Source: Pyrinomonadaceae bacterium (GTDB taxonomy: Bacteria; Acidobacteriota; Blastocatellia; Pyrinomonadales; Pyrinomonadaceae). Taken from it: a DNA stretch of 64,000 nucleotides. A model generated the notes under the pieces. It saw nothing but the letters and a program-made list of their open reading frames with translations, was not told the DNA's origin and did not search any database. The stretch covers positions 868,001 to 932,000 of the forward strand of contig DASUNM010000023.1 of assembly GCA_036277115.1 (NCBI GenBank), given 5' to 3'. A program made the translations under genes and the position numbers. Positions 51,443 to 60,075 of the stretch are shown in pieces (the stretch's first letter is position 1; every line of letters begins with the position of its first letter).

Positions 51443-53059
51443 ATGTCATTTCCCAAGTCGAGCCGGCTGGCCGTTGCCATCCTCGCTTTAGCTTTCGCCG
51501 CCGTTCCGCTCGCGGCCCAACCGAAGAATCCTCAGGATCCATCCGAAAAGCCGCGCAAGGTTAAGGAAGAGCTGAAGAAGGCTTACAAAGATTGGCTCGA
51601 CAAAGACGTCGCCTACATCATCACTGACGAAGAGCGTCGGGCGTTTAAGAAGCTCGAAACCGACGACGAGCGCGAGCACTTCATCGAAGAATTCTGGCGC
51701 CGGCGGGATCCCGATCCGGATACAGATGAAAACGAGTACCGCGAAGAGTATTACGAGCGCATCGCGTACGCGAACGAGCACTTCGCATCCGGTATCCCTG
51801 GTTGGAAGACTGATCGCGGTCGGATCTACATCATGTACGGCAAGCCGGACGAGAAGGAAACACATCCGTCGGGCGGCATGTACAACCGCGAATCGTATGA
51901 AGGCGGCGGCTCCACTTCGACTTATCCGTTTGAGCGTTGGTTCTATCGATACATTGCGGGCGTCGGATCCGGCATCGAGATCGAATTCGTTGACCCGACA
52001 GGCAGCGGCGAATACCGCATCGCGCGCAATCCGGACGAGAAGGACGCACTGCTGCATATACCCGGCGCGGGCTTGACCCTCGCCGAATCAATGGGTCTGT
52101 CCGACAAAGCCGATCGTGTGGTGAACTCACAGGGCATCGGCATGGCCGGCTATCGACGCGAGCAGGACAGTCCGTTTTCGCGACTGCAACTGTTGGCTGA
52201 TCTTAACCGGCCGCCGCAGATCAAGTTCAACGATCTTGCCTCGGCGGTGAACACCCCGGTCATTGAGGACAATCCGCTGAACTTTGACGTGCGCGTGGAC
52301 TTTTTCCGTCAGTCGGATGAGCGCGTGATTACCGCATTTACGATTCAGACCGACAATAACAATCTGGTATTCCAGGACAGCGGTGGCTTGCAGCAGGCGC
52401 AGCTGAATATCTTTGCGAAGATTACGCACGTCTCTGGTCGTCGCGCCGGCATCTTTGAGGATCCGGTGATCACTCGCGCGACTCCGCAAGAGTTGGTCGA
52501 GGCGAAAGAACGCAAGTCCGCGTACCAGAAGGCAGTGGCGCTGATGCCCGGCCGCTATCGCGTGGATGTAATCATTCGCGACATCGCCTCAGGCGCGACC
52601 GGCGTGCGTCACATCGGCTTCGAAGTTCCGAAGTACGATCCGAACAAGCTGTCCACTTCAACCCTGATCCTGGCCGCCAAACTTGAAGGCCTCGGCGAGC
52701 AGCCCGCCGTCGGCATGTTCACCATCGGCAACGTGAAGGTGATCCCGAACGTTTCCGGAACCTATCATCGCGGTTCACCCATCGGCGTCTATATGCAGAT
52801 TTACAACGCCGGGGTCGATCAAACAACGCTACGTCCGTCAGTGGACGTTGAGTACGCGTTGATGAAGGACGGCAAAGAGATTGGTAAGCAGACCGAAGAC
52901 TGGCGCGGCAACAGCGATTCAGGCCAACGCCTGACACTGGCGCGGCTGGTCGATTCGCGCGGCCTGAACCCCGGCGACTACGCCATTGAAGTTCGCGTTA
53001 AGGATCGCGTCAGCGGTCAGAATTTGGTGCAGTCGGCGAAGTTTGCGATTGTGCAGTAG
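51443..53059 (+). CDS. GWxTD domain-containing secreted protein 1
   Basis: A 538-residue protein from the ATG at 51443 (GCAGGAG 9 bp upstream; signal peptide MSFPKSSRLAVAILALAFAA). A GWxTD domain at about 45-165 includes FWRRRDPDPDTDENEYREEY and the motif GWKTDRGRIYIMYGKPDE. Beta-rich regions follow, and the closing domain carries DWRGNSDSGQRLTLARLVDS. GWxTD proteins are common in Acidobacteriota and Bacteroidota; their activity is unknown. The next gene is a close paralog, with a particularly high match in the last ~290 bp. Confidence 0.9.
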   Translation: MSFPKSSRLAVAILALAFAAVPLAAQPKNPQDPSEKPRKVKEELKKAYKDWLDKDVAYIITDEERRAFKKLETDDEREHFIEEFWRRRDPDPDTDENEYREEYYERIAYANEHFASGIPGWKTDRGRIYIMYGKPDEKETHPSGGMYNRESYEGGGSTSTYPFERWFYRYIAGVGSGIEIEFVDPTGSGEYRIARNPDEKDALLHIPGAGLTLAESMGLSDKADRVVNSQGIGMAGYRREQDSPFSRLQLLADLNRPPQIKFNDLASAVNTPVIEDNPLNFDVRVDFFRQSDERVITAFTIQTDNNNLVFQDSGGLQQAQLNIFAKITHVSGRRAGIFEDPVITRATPQELVEAKERKSAYQKAVALMPGRYRVDVIIRDIASGATGVRHIGFEVPKYDPNKLSTSTLILAAKLEGLGEQPAVGMFTIGNVKVIPNVSGTYHRGSPIGVYMQIYNAGVDQTTLRPSVDVEYALMKDGKEIGKQTEDWRGNSDSGQRLTLARLVDSRGLNPGDYAIEVRVKDRVSGQNLVQSAKFAIVQ

Positions 53060-53130
53060 CCAGGGACTCTTGCACCGGCTCTCGATTGAGTAAATCGAGG
53101 GCCGGTTTTACTTTATCCCCAAGACGTGGC

Positions 53131-53198
53131 GTTTAGAGGCGGGCTACCGCCCGCCAACCGTGGAATAGAAAAGGGCGGGCAGCAGCCCGCCTCTAAAC
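53131..53198. repeat. Inverted repeat between the GWxTD genes
   Basis: Arms GTTTAGAGGCGGGCT... (53131-53155) and ...AGCCCGCCTCTAAAC (53173-53198) with an inner CCGCCC/GGGCGG flank about 17 bp. It lies directly before the second GWxTD gene. Confidence 0.7.
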
Positions 53199-53221
53199 TT
53201 TTCTTTCAAAGGACCCAACCA

Positions 53222-54811
53222 ATGTTCGGCACTCGAATCATCCTTATCTTCTCGGCGCTGGTCGTGACGGTGAACATTAGCGCCCAACCTGCAACGAAAA
53301 GCGGTGACCCGCAGGACAAGCCGCGCAAGGTCAAACAGGAACCACACAAAGCGTTCAAGCAATGGGTGCAGGAGGTCGAAACGATCATCAGACCGGGAGA
53401 GTTGAGCGCATGGAACAAACTGCAAACCGACGAGGAGCGCGAGCAATTCATCCTCGAGTTCTGGCGCCTGCGCGACCCCGACCCGGACACGGAAGTGAAT
53501 GAGTATCGCGAAGCGTACTTTGAACGCTTGGCTTACGTGAATGAGCACTTCGCGGCCGGCATTCCCGGTCATAAAACCGATCGCGGAAAGATATATCTGA
53601 AGTACGGCAAGCCGGATGAGATTGAATCGCACCCGAGCGGAGGCATGTACACACGTGCGTCGTACGAAGGCGGCGGCACAACCTCAACCTATCCTTTCGA
53701 AAAATGGTGGTATCGCCACATCCCGGGTCATAACGACGTGGAAATCGAGTTCGTCGATCCGTCGGGCACCGGTGAGTACCGCATCGCTCGCAATCCTTTT
53801 GAGAAAGAGGCGCTCCTGCGCACACCCGGAGCCGGCGCAACCTTCGACGGCGTGAGCCAGGCCGACCGGCTGACGGCGGCGGGTGGTTTCGGAAATCCAT
53901 TTTCATCGCGCGCCAAGGATTCACCATTCGAGTGGATGGACCTGATCCGTTTGCGAGATGAAGCACCAAAGGTCAATTTCGATCGCGATATCGGCACCGG
54001 AACGAGTTCGCCGATCACCGACGACAACGTTCTCACTTCAGATCTTCAGATCAGCTTCTTCAGACAGTCGGACGATCGCGTCATCGTCGCGTTTACCGTG
54101 CAGGCTGATAATCGGGATTTGGTCTTCCGCGAAGTGGGCGGACTTCAGACGGCGCGGCTGAACATTGCCGGTCGCATCATGAACGTGTCGGGCCGGCGCG
54201 TCGGTTACTTCGAAGATGCCGTCACCACCACCGCCACGTCAGCTGAGTTGATTGACGCAAAAGAAAGGAAGTCGGCCTATCAGAAAGCGCTGCCGATGCT
54301 GCCAGGCCGCTATCGCATCGACTTGCTGGTCCGTGATGTGGAATCGGGCGCGGCAGGCATTCAGCACATCGGATTCCAGGTCCCGAAGTTTGGGAAGGAT
54401 CTTGCCGCATCGTCGCTGGTTTTGGCGTCAGTCCTGGCTAACGTCTCTGATGTTCCGGCCTCGCGACAGTTCGTGATTGGCGACAAGAAAGTCATTCCGA
54501 ATCTGACCGCGACTTACCGGCGGGGTTCACCCATCGGCGTCTACATGCAGATTTACAACGCCGGGGTCGATCAAACAACGCTGCGTCCCTCGGTGGATGT
54601 TGAGTACGCGCTGTTGAAGGACGGCAAAGAGATCCGCAGGCAAACCGAAGACTGGCGCGGCAACAGCGATTCAGGCCAGCGCCTGACCCTGGCGCGGATG
54701 GTCGATTCGCGCGGCTTGAATCCCGGCGACTACGCCATTGAAGTTCGCGTTCGGGATAGCGTCAGCGGTCAGAACCTGGTGCAGACGGCGAAGTTTACGA
54801 TTCTGCAGTAA
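53222..54811 (+). CDS. GWxTD domain-containing secreted protein 2
   Basis: A 529-residue protein from the ATG at 53222 (AAAGGA about 8 bp upstream; signal peptide MFGTRIILIFSALVVTVNIS). The GWxTD-type domain lies at about 35-155, where GHKTDRGKIYLKYGKPDE replaces the Trp of the motif with His. Middle regions are moderately diverged from copy 1, but the last ~95 residues (VYMQIYNAGVDQTTLRPSVD onward) are almost the same, as is the DNA. This suggests conversion or recent selection on that block. Periplasmic; function unknown. Confidence 0.9.
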   Translation: MFGTRIILIFSALVVTVNISAQPATKSGDPQDKPRKVKQEPHKAFKQWVQEVETIIRPGELSAWNKLQTDEEREQFILEFWRLRDPDPDTEVNEYREAYFERLAYVNEHFAAGIPGHKTDRGKIYLKYGKPDEIESHPSGGMYTRASYEGGGTTSTYPFEKWWYRHIPGHNDVEIEFVDPSGTGEYRIARNPFEKEALLRTPGAGATFDGVSQADRLTAAGGFGNPFSSRAKDSPFEWMDLIRLRDEAPKVNFDRDIGTGTSSPITDDNVLTSDLQISFFRQSDDRVIVAFTVQADNRDLVFREVGGLQTARLNIAGRIMNVSGRRVGYFEDAVTTTATSAELIDAKERKSAYQKALPMLPGRYRIDLLVRDVESGAAGIQHIGFQVPKFGKDLAASSLVLASVLANVSDVPASRQFVIGDKKVIPNLTATYRRGSPIGVYMQIYNAGVDQTTLRPSVDVEYALLKDGKEIRRQTEDWRGNSDSGQRLTLARMVDSRGLNPGDYAIEVRVRDSVSGQNLVQTAKFTILQ

Positions 54812-54818
54812 GACATTT

Positions 54819-54925
54819 CACCCGGTCGCTACCGCTCCCGGTACTGACTACATCGGTCCGGCGCTCCTGATAATCAATCGGAACGTCGCGATGGAGTCAG
54901 TACCGGGAGCGGTAGCGACCGGGTG
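54819..54925. repeat. 107-bp inverted-repeat element
   Basis: Perfect 30-nt arms (54819-54848 and 54896-54925; inner 5' part GTCAGTACCGGGAGC) enclose 47 bp, with imperfect pairing continuing inward for about ten more bases. It occupies the gap between GWxTD gene 2 and rlmN. It resembles a non-autonomous MITE or large REP; no transposase is encoded. Confidence 0.85.
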
Positions 54926-54955
54926 CTTTTGCCAGTGCTAGAATCAAATCTCACC

Positions 54956-56038
54956 ATGCAGTCTGTGCAACTTATAGGATTAACTCAGGCCGAGCTTTCG
55001 GATTTTGTGACGGAACTCGGTGAGCCGGCCTATCGCGGCCGCCAACTGTTTTCCGCGCTTCAGCGGCGGCGCGTGCGCTCGTACGATCAGATCACCGATC
55101 TGCCGAAGGAGTTTCGCGCGAAACTTCAGGAGCGCGCGGACATCTCAACTCTGAAGGTCGAATCGCGTTACATCTCGACCGACGGCACGCGGCGCTACCT
55201 GATGAAGACGCACGACGGCCGGCCCGTCGAGACTGTGTTCATTCCGGAAGAGCGGCGCGACACGATTTGTTTCTCTTCGCAATCGGGCTGTCCCCTGCAG
55301 TGCACTTTCTGCCTCACGGCGCAGCTCGGCCTGTTGCGGAACCTGACCGCCGGCGAAATCGTCGAACAGATCATCGTGGCGCTCAATGACGCTTACGGTG
55401 ACGGCATCAGGCCGCCGCGGGGTACGAACCTCGTCGGCATGGGCGCGGGCGAGCCGTTTCTGAATTTCGAGTCTTTGATGAAAGCGCTGCGCGTGATGAG
55501 CGATCCTGACGGTCTGTACATCGTCCCGAATCGCGTCACCATTTCGACGGCGGGCATCGCGCCGCGGATTCGCGAACTCGCGGGCGTTTCCGACCGGCCG
55601 CATCTCGCTGTTTCCCTGGCGGCGCCAAACGACGAACTGCGAAACGAACTGATGCCCATCAACAAGAAGTGGCCCTTGGACGAACTACTCGATGCCTGCA
55701 AGGAATTCGAGAAGTCACTGAAGCCCGGCGAGCGGTTCACCTTTGAGTACGTAATGCTGAAAGGCGTTAACGATTCCGACGAACAGGCGCGACAGCTGGC
55801 GAACCTTATTAACCGGCACGCGCTGCGCGCCAAAGTAAATTTGATTCCCCACAATCCGGCTGAGCCATTGCCTTATCAGCCGTCCTCCGCGGACCGCGTG
55901 GAATCGTTCCGTGCGATTTTGGAATCCAAACGCGTGTACGCGTTCGTGCGCAAGCCGCGGGGCCGCGACATTCTGGCCGCTTGCGGTCAATTGGCCGCGC
56001 GAGGCGAAACCTATCAGGCGCCGGTTTTGATTCGCTAG
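54956..56038 (+). CDS. rlmN: 23S rRNA/tRNA (adenine-C2)-methyltransferase RlmN
   Basis: A 360-residue protein from the ATG at 54956. The radical-SAM cluster is C112-x3-C116-x2-C119 in QSGCPLQCTFCLTAQLG. The methyl-carrying cysteines are represented by C105 (DTICFSS) and C343 (ILAACGQLAARGE). RlmN methylates A2503 of 23S rRNA and A37 of some tRNAs. No Shine-Dalgarno sequence is present; an extended -10 TGC-TAGAAT at 54939-54944 would start transcription about 5 nt before the ATG, so the mRNA may be almost leaderless. The gene follows the 107-bp repeat. Confidence 0.95.
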   Translation: MQSVQLIGLTQAELSDFVTELGEPAYRGRQLFSALQRRRVRSYDQITDLPKEFRAKLQERADISTLKVESRYISTDGTRRYLMKTHDGRPVETVFIPEERRDTICFSSQSGCPLQCTFCLTAQLGLLRNLTAGEIVEQIIVALNDAYGDGIRPPRGTNLVGMGAGEPFLNFESLMKALRVMSDPDGLYIVPNRVTISTAGIAPRIRELAGVSDRPHLAVSLAAPNDELRNELMPINKKWPLDELLDACKEFEKSLKPGERFTFEYVMLKGVNDSDEQARQLANLINRHALRAKVNLIPHNPAEPLPYQPSSADRVESFRAILESKRVYAFVRKPRGRDILAACGQLAARGETYQAPVLIR

Positions 56039-56081
56039 CAACCGCGATAAAATCTCAGCCATCATAAGCAGAACTACAAAC

Positions 56082-56627
56082 ATGAAAAGACCAATTAAGA
56101 AACTTATATTGACGACACTTCTAATCTGCGCCGTGGTAGTGTGGACGCCGCTCTCCGCGGCCACGCCGGCGCCCGAACCCAACATCAGCGTCGTAGGCTA
56201 TTTTTCCACTGACAAAGCCCAGCGCGGCCGGCCCACACGCGTTTCAATCGTGATCGACATTCCCGGCGGCTATCACATCAACTCGAGCCGGCCGTTAGAA
56301 ACTTATCTGATCGCGACGTCAGTCAAAGTCGAGGCTGAGAATGGCCTGCGCCCCGGACCGGTCAGCTTTCCCCGCCCACTGCTTAAGAAATTCAAGTTCT
56401 CGCAGAAGCAGTTGTCGGTTTACGAAGGCCAGATCCGATTGAAATTCAATGTGACGGTACCGGCGAACTATGCTGACGACTCGGGAAAAGTGAAAGCACG
56501 CGTCAGAATGCAAAGCTGCAACGATGAAGTCTGCTTCGCGCCAAAAAACTACGATGTGAATTTGAAGATCGGTGTTGTTGGTGCGAATGATGCGGTGAAA
56601 CGAATCAACGGCTGGGCGTTTAAATAA
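56082..56627 (+). CDS. DsbD N-terminal-domain-like secreted protein
   Basis: A 181-residue protein with signal peptide (about 1-26, LLICAVVVWTPLSA). The domain shows PGGYHINSSRPLETYLIATS and, near 145, MQSCNDEVCFAPKNYDVNLK, a cysteine pair C-x4-C as in the periplasmic alpha domain of the thiol:disulfide interchange protein DsbD. The membrane and thioredoxin parts of DsbD are absent, so it would need a partner. It likely takes part in thiol redox in the periplasm. Confidence 0.82.
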   Translation: MKRPIKKLILTTLLICAVVVWTPLSAATPAPEPNISVVGYFSTDKAQRGRPTRVSIVIDIPGGYHINSSRPLETYLIATSVKVEAENGLRPGPVSFPRPLLKKFKFSQKQLSVYEGQIRLKFNVTVPANYADDSGKVKARVRMQSCNDEVCFAPKNYDVNLKIGVVGANDAVKRINGWAFK

Positions 56628-56716
56628 AGCTTGCGCCAAACTCCCTTTCGGAGTAGCTTGCCCGCAGGCCCAACTCATCGGGCACCCTGAATCTAACCGG
56701 CGAAACAGATCCCCTG

Positions 56717-57250
56717 ATGTTTCCGTCATATAACGAACCGTCCTACGCAGGTTTTTGGATACGCGTACTCGCCTATCTAATCGACACCCTTTTGATATCG
56801 ATCGTTTTCTGCCCTCTCGGTTTCGGGTTGGGTCTGCTCGGTGCGGCGGGTGAAATCGATGAAAACGATCCCGCGTGGGTGGGTATCAATCTGTTGCTGA
56901 ACGTCGTGTCGGTTGTTGTTGGTTGGCTCTACTTTGCCCTGACGGAAAGTTCATCCTGGCAAGCAACGGTCGGAAAAAGACTGCTCAAGCTAAAGGTGAC
57001 CGACATGGAGGGTCAGCGAATTAGCTTTGGCAAGGCCACCGGGCGGTACTTCGGGCAGATTCTGTCCGGAATGATTTGTGCTATCGGCTATATCATGGTG
57101 GCGTTTACGGAAAAGAAGCAGGGCCTTCACGATATGATGGCCGGCACATTGGTCGTCTGGGATACGCCACCACTTTATGACCCTCCACCGCCACCTGATT
57201 TCGCTTATCGCGGCGGCCAAAATCCCGGGCCTTATAATTCGTCACTGTGA
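56717..57250 (+). CDS. RDD family membrane protein
   Basis: A 177-residue protein with the RDD opening YAGFWIRVLAYLIDTLLISI (about residues 10-29), a second helix with LLLNVVSVVVGWLYFALTES, and the conserved TVGKRLLKLKVTDMEGQRIS. A tail rich in proline (YDPPPPPDFAYRGG) follows. RDD proteins are presumed transporters or membrane adaptors. The last 9 bp overlap the 3' end of the converging pgeF gene. Confidence 0.9.
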   Translation: MFPSYNEPSYAGFWIRVLAYLIDTLLISIVFCPLGFGLGLLGAAGEIDENDPAWVGINLLLNVVSVVVGWLYFALTESSSWQATVGKRLLKLKVTDMEGQRISFGKATGRYFGQILSGMICAIGYIMVAFTEKKQGLHDMMAGTLVVWDTPPLYDPPPPPDFAYRGGQNPGPYNSSL

Positions 57251-58132
57251 TCTGCCAATAACGGACATCAGCCGTCCCACCCGGCCGTAAGTCACCTTCT
57301 CGCGCCGGTAAGAAAAGAAAAGGTCAGTGCGCTCCATCGTGCAGAGCGGCGCGACGTGAATCTTGCCGGGCTCGAGACCGGCAGCAACCAGTTGCTCGCG
57401 ATTGGCTGTTTGCAGATCGATACGCGCATGGCCGTCGCGCGTGGGAGCGAACAGTTTCTGGGATTGCGGAAAGCGATCGGTGAACTGCTCGATCACTTCC
57501 ACACCGACTTCGTAACAGCACAGATTCGCCGCCGGACCAATCGCGGCGCGCAGGTCCCCGGGCTTAGCGCCGTACTGCTCTCGCATCTGTTCGATTGCGC
57601 GGCGCACAACCGACGCGGCCGTGCCGCGCCAACCGGCATGGACCGCAGCGAACGCACCCGACATCGGATCACCAATTAGAACCGGCACGCAGTCGGCAGT
57701 TTTCACGCCCACAAGAACGTGCGGCACGTTACTGACCAGAACGTCGCAGTATTGAGCTTCGCCGAGCACGCCCGGCGCCGGCTGCGCTTCGGCTTCAGTG
57801 CGCACGACGCGCACGTCGGCGCCGTGTACCTGCCAGCATCCCGTCAAAGTCCATTCGCCGGTAAACAGTTTCAGAAAGCGCCGCCGGTTCTCGTAAATAT
57901 TCTCTGCCGCGTCTTCGTTAAAGCCGGCAAGGTTCAGCGAATTTTCCGGCATCGGACTGACGCCGCCCAGCCGGGTCGAGAACGCATTCGCGAAACCGTC
58001 CTGCTCCAGCGGCCCGCAAACCAATGCCTGCACGCCATCGCGTTCGCGCCAGTAGAATCCGGCGTCTTGGAGCGCGGCGTCATTGCGCTTAACATCTGTC
58101 TCGCCCGTGATCGTCTCTATCGGAATCGACAT
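57242..58132 (-). CDS. pgeF: Peptidoglycan editing factor PgeF (YfiH/laccase-domain)
   Basis: About 296 residues from the ATG at 58132; the frame is open further upstream but runs into acpS. The family signatures are HAGWRGTAASVVRRAIEQM with the zinc-ligand histidine, NLCCYEVGVEVIEQF and an early FANAFSTRLGGVS. PgeF removes L-Ser wrongly incorporated in place of L-Ala in peptidoglycan precursors, and relatives act on adenosine. Its start overlaps the head of acpS, which reads the other way. No clear Shine-Dalgarno sequence. Confidence 0.88.
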   Translation of the reverse strand: MSIPIETITGETDVKRNDAALQDAGFYWRERDGVQALVCGPLEQDGFANAFSTRLGGVSPMPENSLNLAGFNEDAAENIYENRRRFLKLFTGEWTLTGCWQVHGADVRVVRTEAEAQPAPGVLGEAQYCDVLVSNVPHVLVGVKTADCVPVLIGDPMSGAFAAVHAGWRGTAASVVRRAIEQMREQYGAKPGDLRAAIGPAANLCCYEVGVEVIEQFTDRFPQSQKLFAPTRDGHARIDLQTANREQLVAAGLEPGKIHVAPLCTMERTDLFFSYRREKVTYGRVGRLMSVIGRSQ

Positions 58133-58490
58133 CATTGAAGTTAGCCGCGTGCGCGAAACCATCGCGCGCACGCCGCGCTTTGCCGAACGCGTCTTTACCG
58201 ACGCCGAGCGCGCCTACTGCGAATCGCGCGGCGCCGTGGCCGCGCAACATTATGCCGCGCGCTTTGCGGCAAAAGAAGCCGCGCTCAAAGCTTTGCAAAC
58301 CGGGTGGAGCGGCGGCATCAGTTGGCAGGACGTTGAAATTTCAGCGAAGGAGTCGGGCGCGCCGTTGATTACTTTCCATGGCCGCGCGCGCGAACTCTAC
58401 GAAGCGTCCGGCGCTACGACCGCGCACATCTCAATTGCGCACACCACCGAACACGCCATTGCGGAAGTGATTTTAGAGAAGAAAGACTAA
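58107..58490 (+). CDS. acpS: Holo-[acyl-carrier-protein] synthase
   Basis: A 127-residue protein from a GTG at 58107 (TTG 58083 alternative). D8 in IGIDIIEVSRV and E57 in ARFAAKEAALKAL are the magnesium ligands of AcpS-type phosphopantetheinyl transferases, which transfer 4'-phosphopantetheine from CoA to ACP for fatty-acid synthesis. The length is standard. It diverges from pgeF with 26 bp of overlapping starts and converges with the dipeptidase, overlapping it by 18 bp. Confidence 0.9.
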   Translation: MIVSIGIDIIEVSRVRETIARTPRFAERVFTDAERAYCESRGAVAAQHYAARFAAKEAALKALQTGWSGGISWQDVEISAKESGAPLITFHGRARELYEASGATTAHISIAHTTEHAIAEVILEKKD

Positions 58491-60071
58491 CCTGGGAGCG
58501 CGGGCATCCTGCCCGCAGTTCGTAAACGCCGAAGATTCCTTCGGCTTAATCATCATCACCGCCGCCCACGTCTCAATCCCATCCCAGAGATTCTGCAAAC
58601 GAATGTTCTCGTTCTCAGCGTGCTGATTGTTGTCGTAGTTTGCAATCGGCACCGTGATGGTTATCGTCCGCAGATGATCGGTGATGATCGACAAAGGCAG
58701 ACTGCCGCCCAAGGTCGGCAGCCGAACGATCGGATCTGTCGAAGTTGATTGCACCGCCTCGATGACCGCAATTGAGATCGGCAAATCCATCCGCGTCCGT
58801 TCGGCGTTGTAGCCACCTGTGCGCGTAACAACTTTCGCAATCAGTCCGTGCTGTTTCCGTTCCGCTTCCGTAGGATCGTGATCGATTACATGGAAGCCTT
58901 CCCTCCGAATGTGATCGATCAAACGTTGCGCTTGCCGCTTATGATCGTTTCCTTTGACCAGCCGCAGATCGAGCACTGCCGTAGCCGTCGTGGGAATAAC
59001 GTTCCGCGCCAGCGAGCCCACGTCGCCGCTGCTGATACCGTTGATATTCAGTGAAGGTTCGTTGATCAATTCCAGCAGGCTCTTCCCTTTGCCTTCCGTT
59101 TTCGCGAGCCCAAGCTGCGCACGCAACTGATCGTCGTAAGCCGGCGCCTCGGCAATCGCGCGTCGCTCCGCTTCTCCCAGCGATTCGACGCCGTCGTACC
59201 AGCCGTCGATTTTCACGCGGCCGTTTTCATCTTTCATCGTGGCGAGCAGACGCGCCAGCGTCATGCCCGGGTTCGGCGCCCAGTTGCCGTAATGCCCGCT
59301 GTGCAAAGGCCGCGTCGCGCCGTACACCGTCACATCAACGTTCACATCTCCGCGCACGCCAAAGACAACTTGCTTGCGACCCGACTGATGCACGGGACCG
59401 TCACAAATGATCCACGCGTCGGCCTGAAGTAGGTCTCTATGCAGGTCGAGCATTTCGCCGAGATGCGGCGAGCCGGCTTCCTCTTCGCCTTCGAAAAAGA
59501 ATTTGACGTTCACTGCAGGCTTGAGCCCGCCCGCTTTTAAAGCATCGAACGCGGTGAGAATCGCCATCACGCCGGCTTTGTCATCAGAAGCCGAGCGCGC
59601 ATACAAACGCCACTCCGGATTGATCTCGCCGCGCGCCGGCAGCGTCGCGATCTTTCCGTCCTTTTCCAAAGCTGCGGTGCGCCAGGTTGGATGCCACGGC
59701 GGCGAAGCGGTCCACGCTTTCGGATCAACCGGCTGCCCGTCGTAGTGCGCGTACACGACAATCGTCTGCGTCGCGCCCGGAATCTTCCATTCGCCGTAAA
59801 CAGCCGGCGGCGACTCTTTCGATTTCGTCTCGAGCAGGCGCGGATTCAGTCCGCGTCGCTGCATCATCTCGACAATGAATTGCGCACTGCGTCGAATGTT
59901 TACCCGATCAGAGGCGACGTTGGGGATGGAAAGGAGTCGAGTGAACTCGGCGAGGATCTGTCGTTCGTGCGCGCGGCGATAGTCGCGAACTGAAGATTGT
60001 CCGGCGGAGAGGGTCGCCGTGAAGATGACGAGCATCGCCGCAAAGTATGACCTTTTCGCAAAAGGAATCAT
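58473..60071 (-). CDS. M20/M25/M40 family secreted dipeptidase
   Basis: A 532-residue protein from the ATG at 60071 (TTG 60083 overlaps the preceding gene). Signal peptide MIPFAKRSYFAAMLVIFTAT. Zinc-site motifs are VVYAHYDGQPVDPKAW, SASDDKAGVMAIL and FFEGEEEAGSPHLGEM, with a late histidine. The lid region contains RPLHSGHYGNWAPNPGMTLA. The last residues (CGQDARAPRLVFLL) come from a palindromic repeat shared with the gap after acpS, so the natural C-terminus has been replaced or extended by that element. Substrate not known. Confidence 0.88.
   Translation of the reverse strand: MIPFAKRSYFAAMLVIFTATLSAGQSSVRDYRRAHERQILAEFTRLLSIPNVASDRVNIRRSAQFIVEMMQRRGLNPRLLETKSKESPPAVYGEWKIPGATQTIVVYAHYDGQPVDPKAWTASPPWHPTWRTAALEKDGKIATLPARGEINPEWRLYARSASDDKAGVMAILTAFDALKAGGLKPAVNVKFFFEGEEEAGSPHLGEMLDLHRDLLQADAWIICDGPVHQSGRKQVVFGVRGDVNVDVTVYGATRPLHSGHYGNWAPNPGMTLARLLATMKDENGRVKIDGWYDGVESLGEAERRAIAEAPAYDDQLRAQLGLAKTEGKGKSLLELINEPSLNINGISSGDVGSLARNVIPTTATAVLDLRLVKGNDHKRQAQRLIDHIRREGFHVIDHDPTEAERKQHGLIAKVVTRTGGYNAERTRMDLPISIAVIEAVQSTSTDPIVRLPTLGGSLPLSIITDHLRTITITVPIANYDNNQHAENENIRLQNLWDGIETWAAVMMIKPKESSAFTNCGQDARAPRLVFLL
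58500..58516. repeat. REP-like palindrome at the acpS/dipeptidase junction
   Basis: GCGGGCA-TCC-TGCCCGC, a perfect 7-bp stem with the leader GGGAGC. It shares its GGGAGCGCGG start with the element in hutF at 36526 and is translated as part of the dipeptidase tail. Confidence 0.65.
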
Positions 60072-60075
60072 CCGC

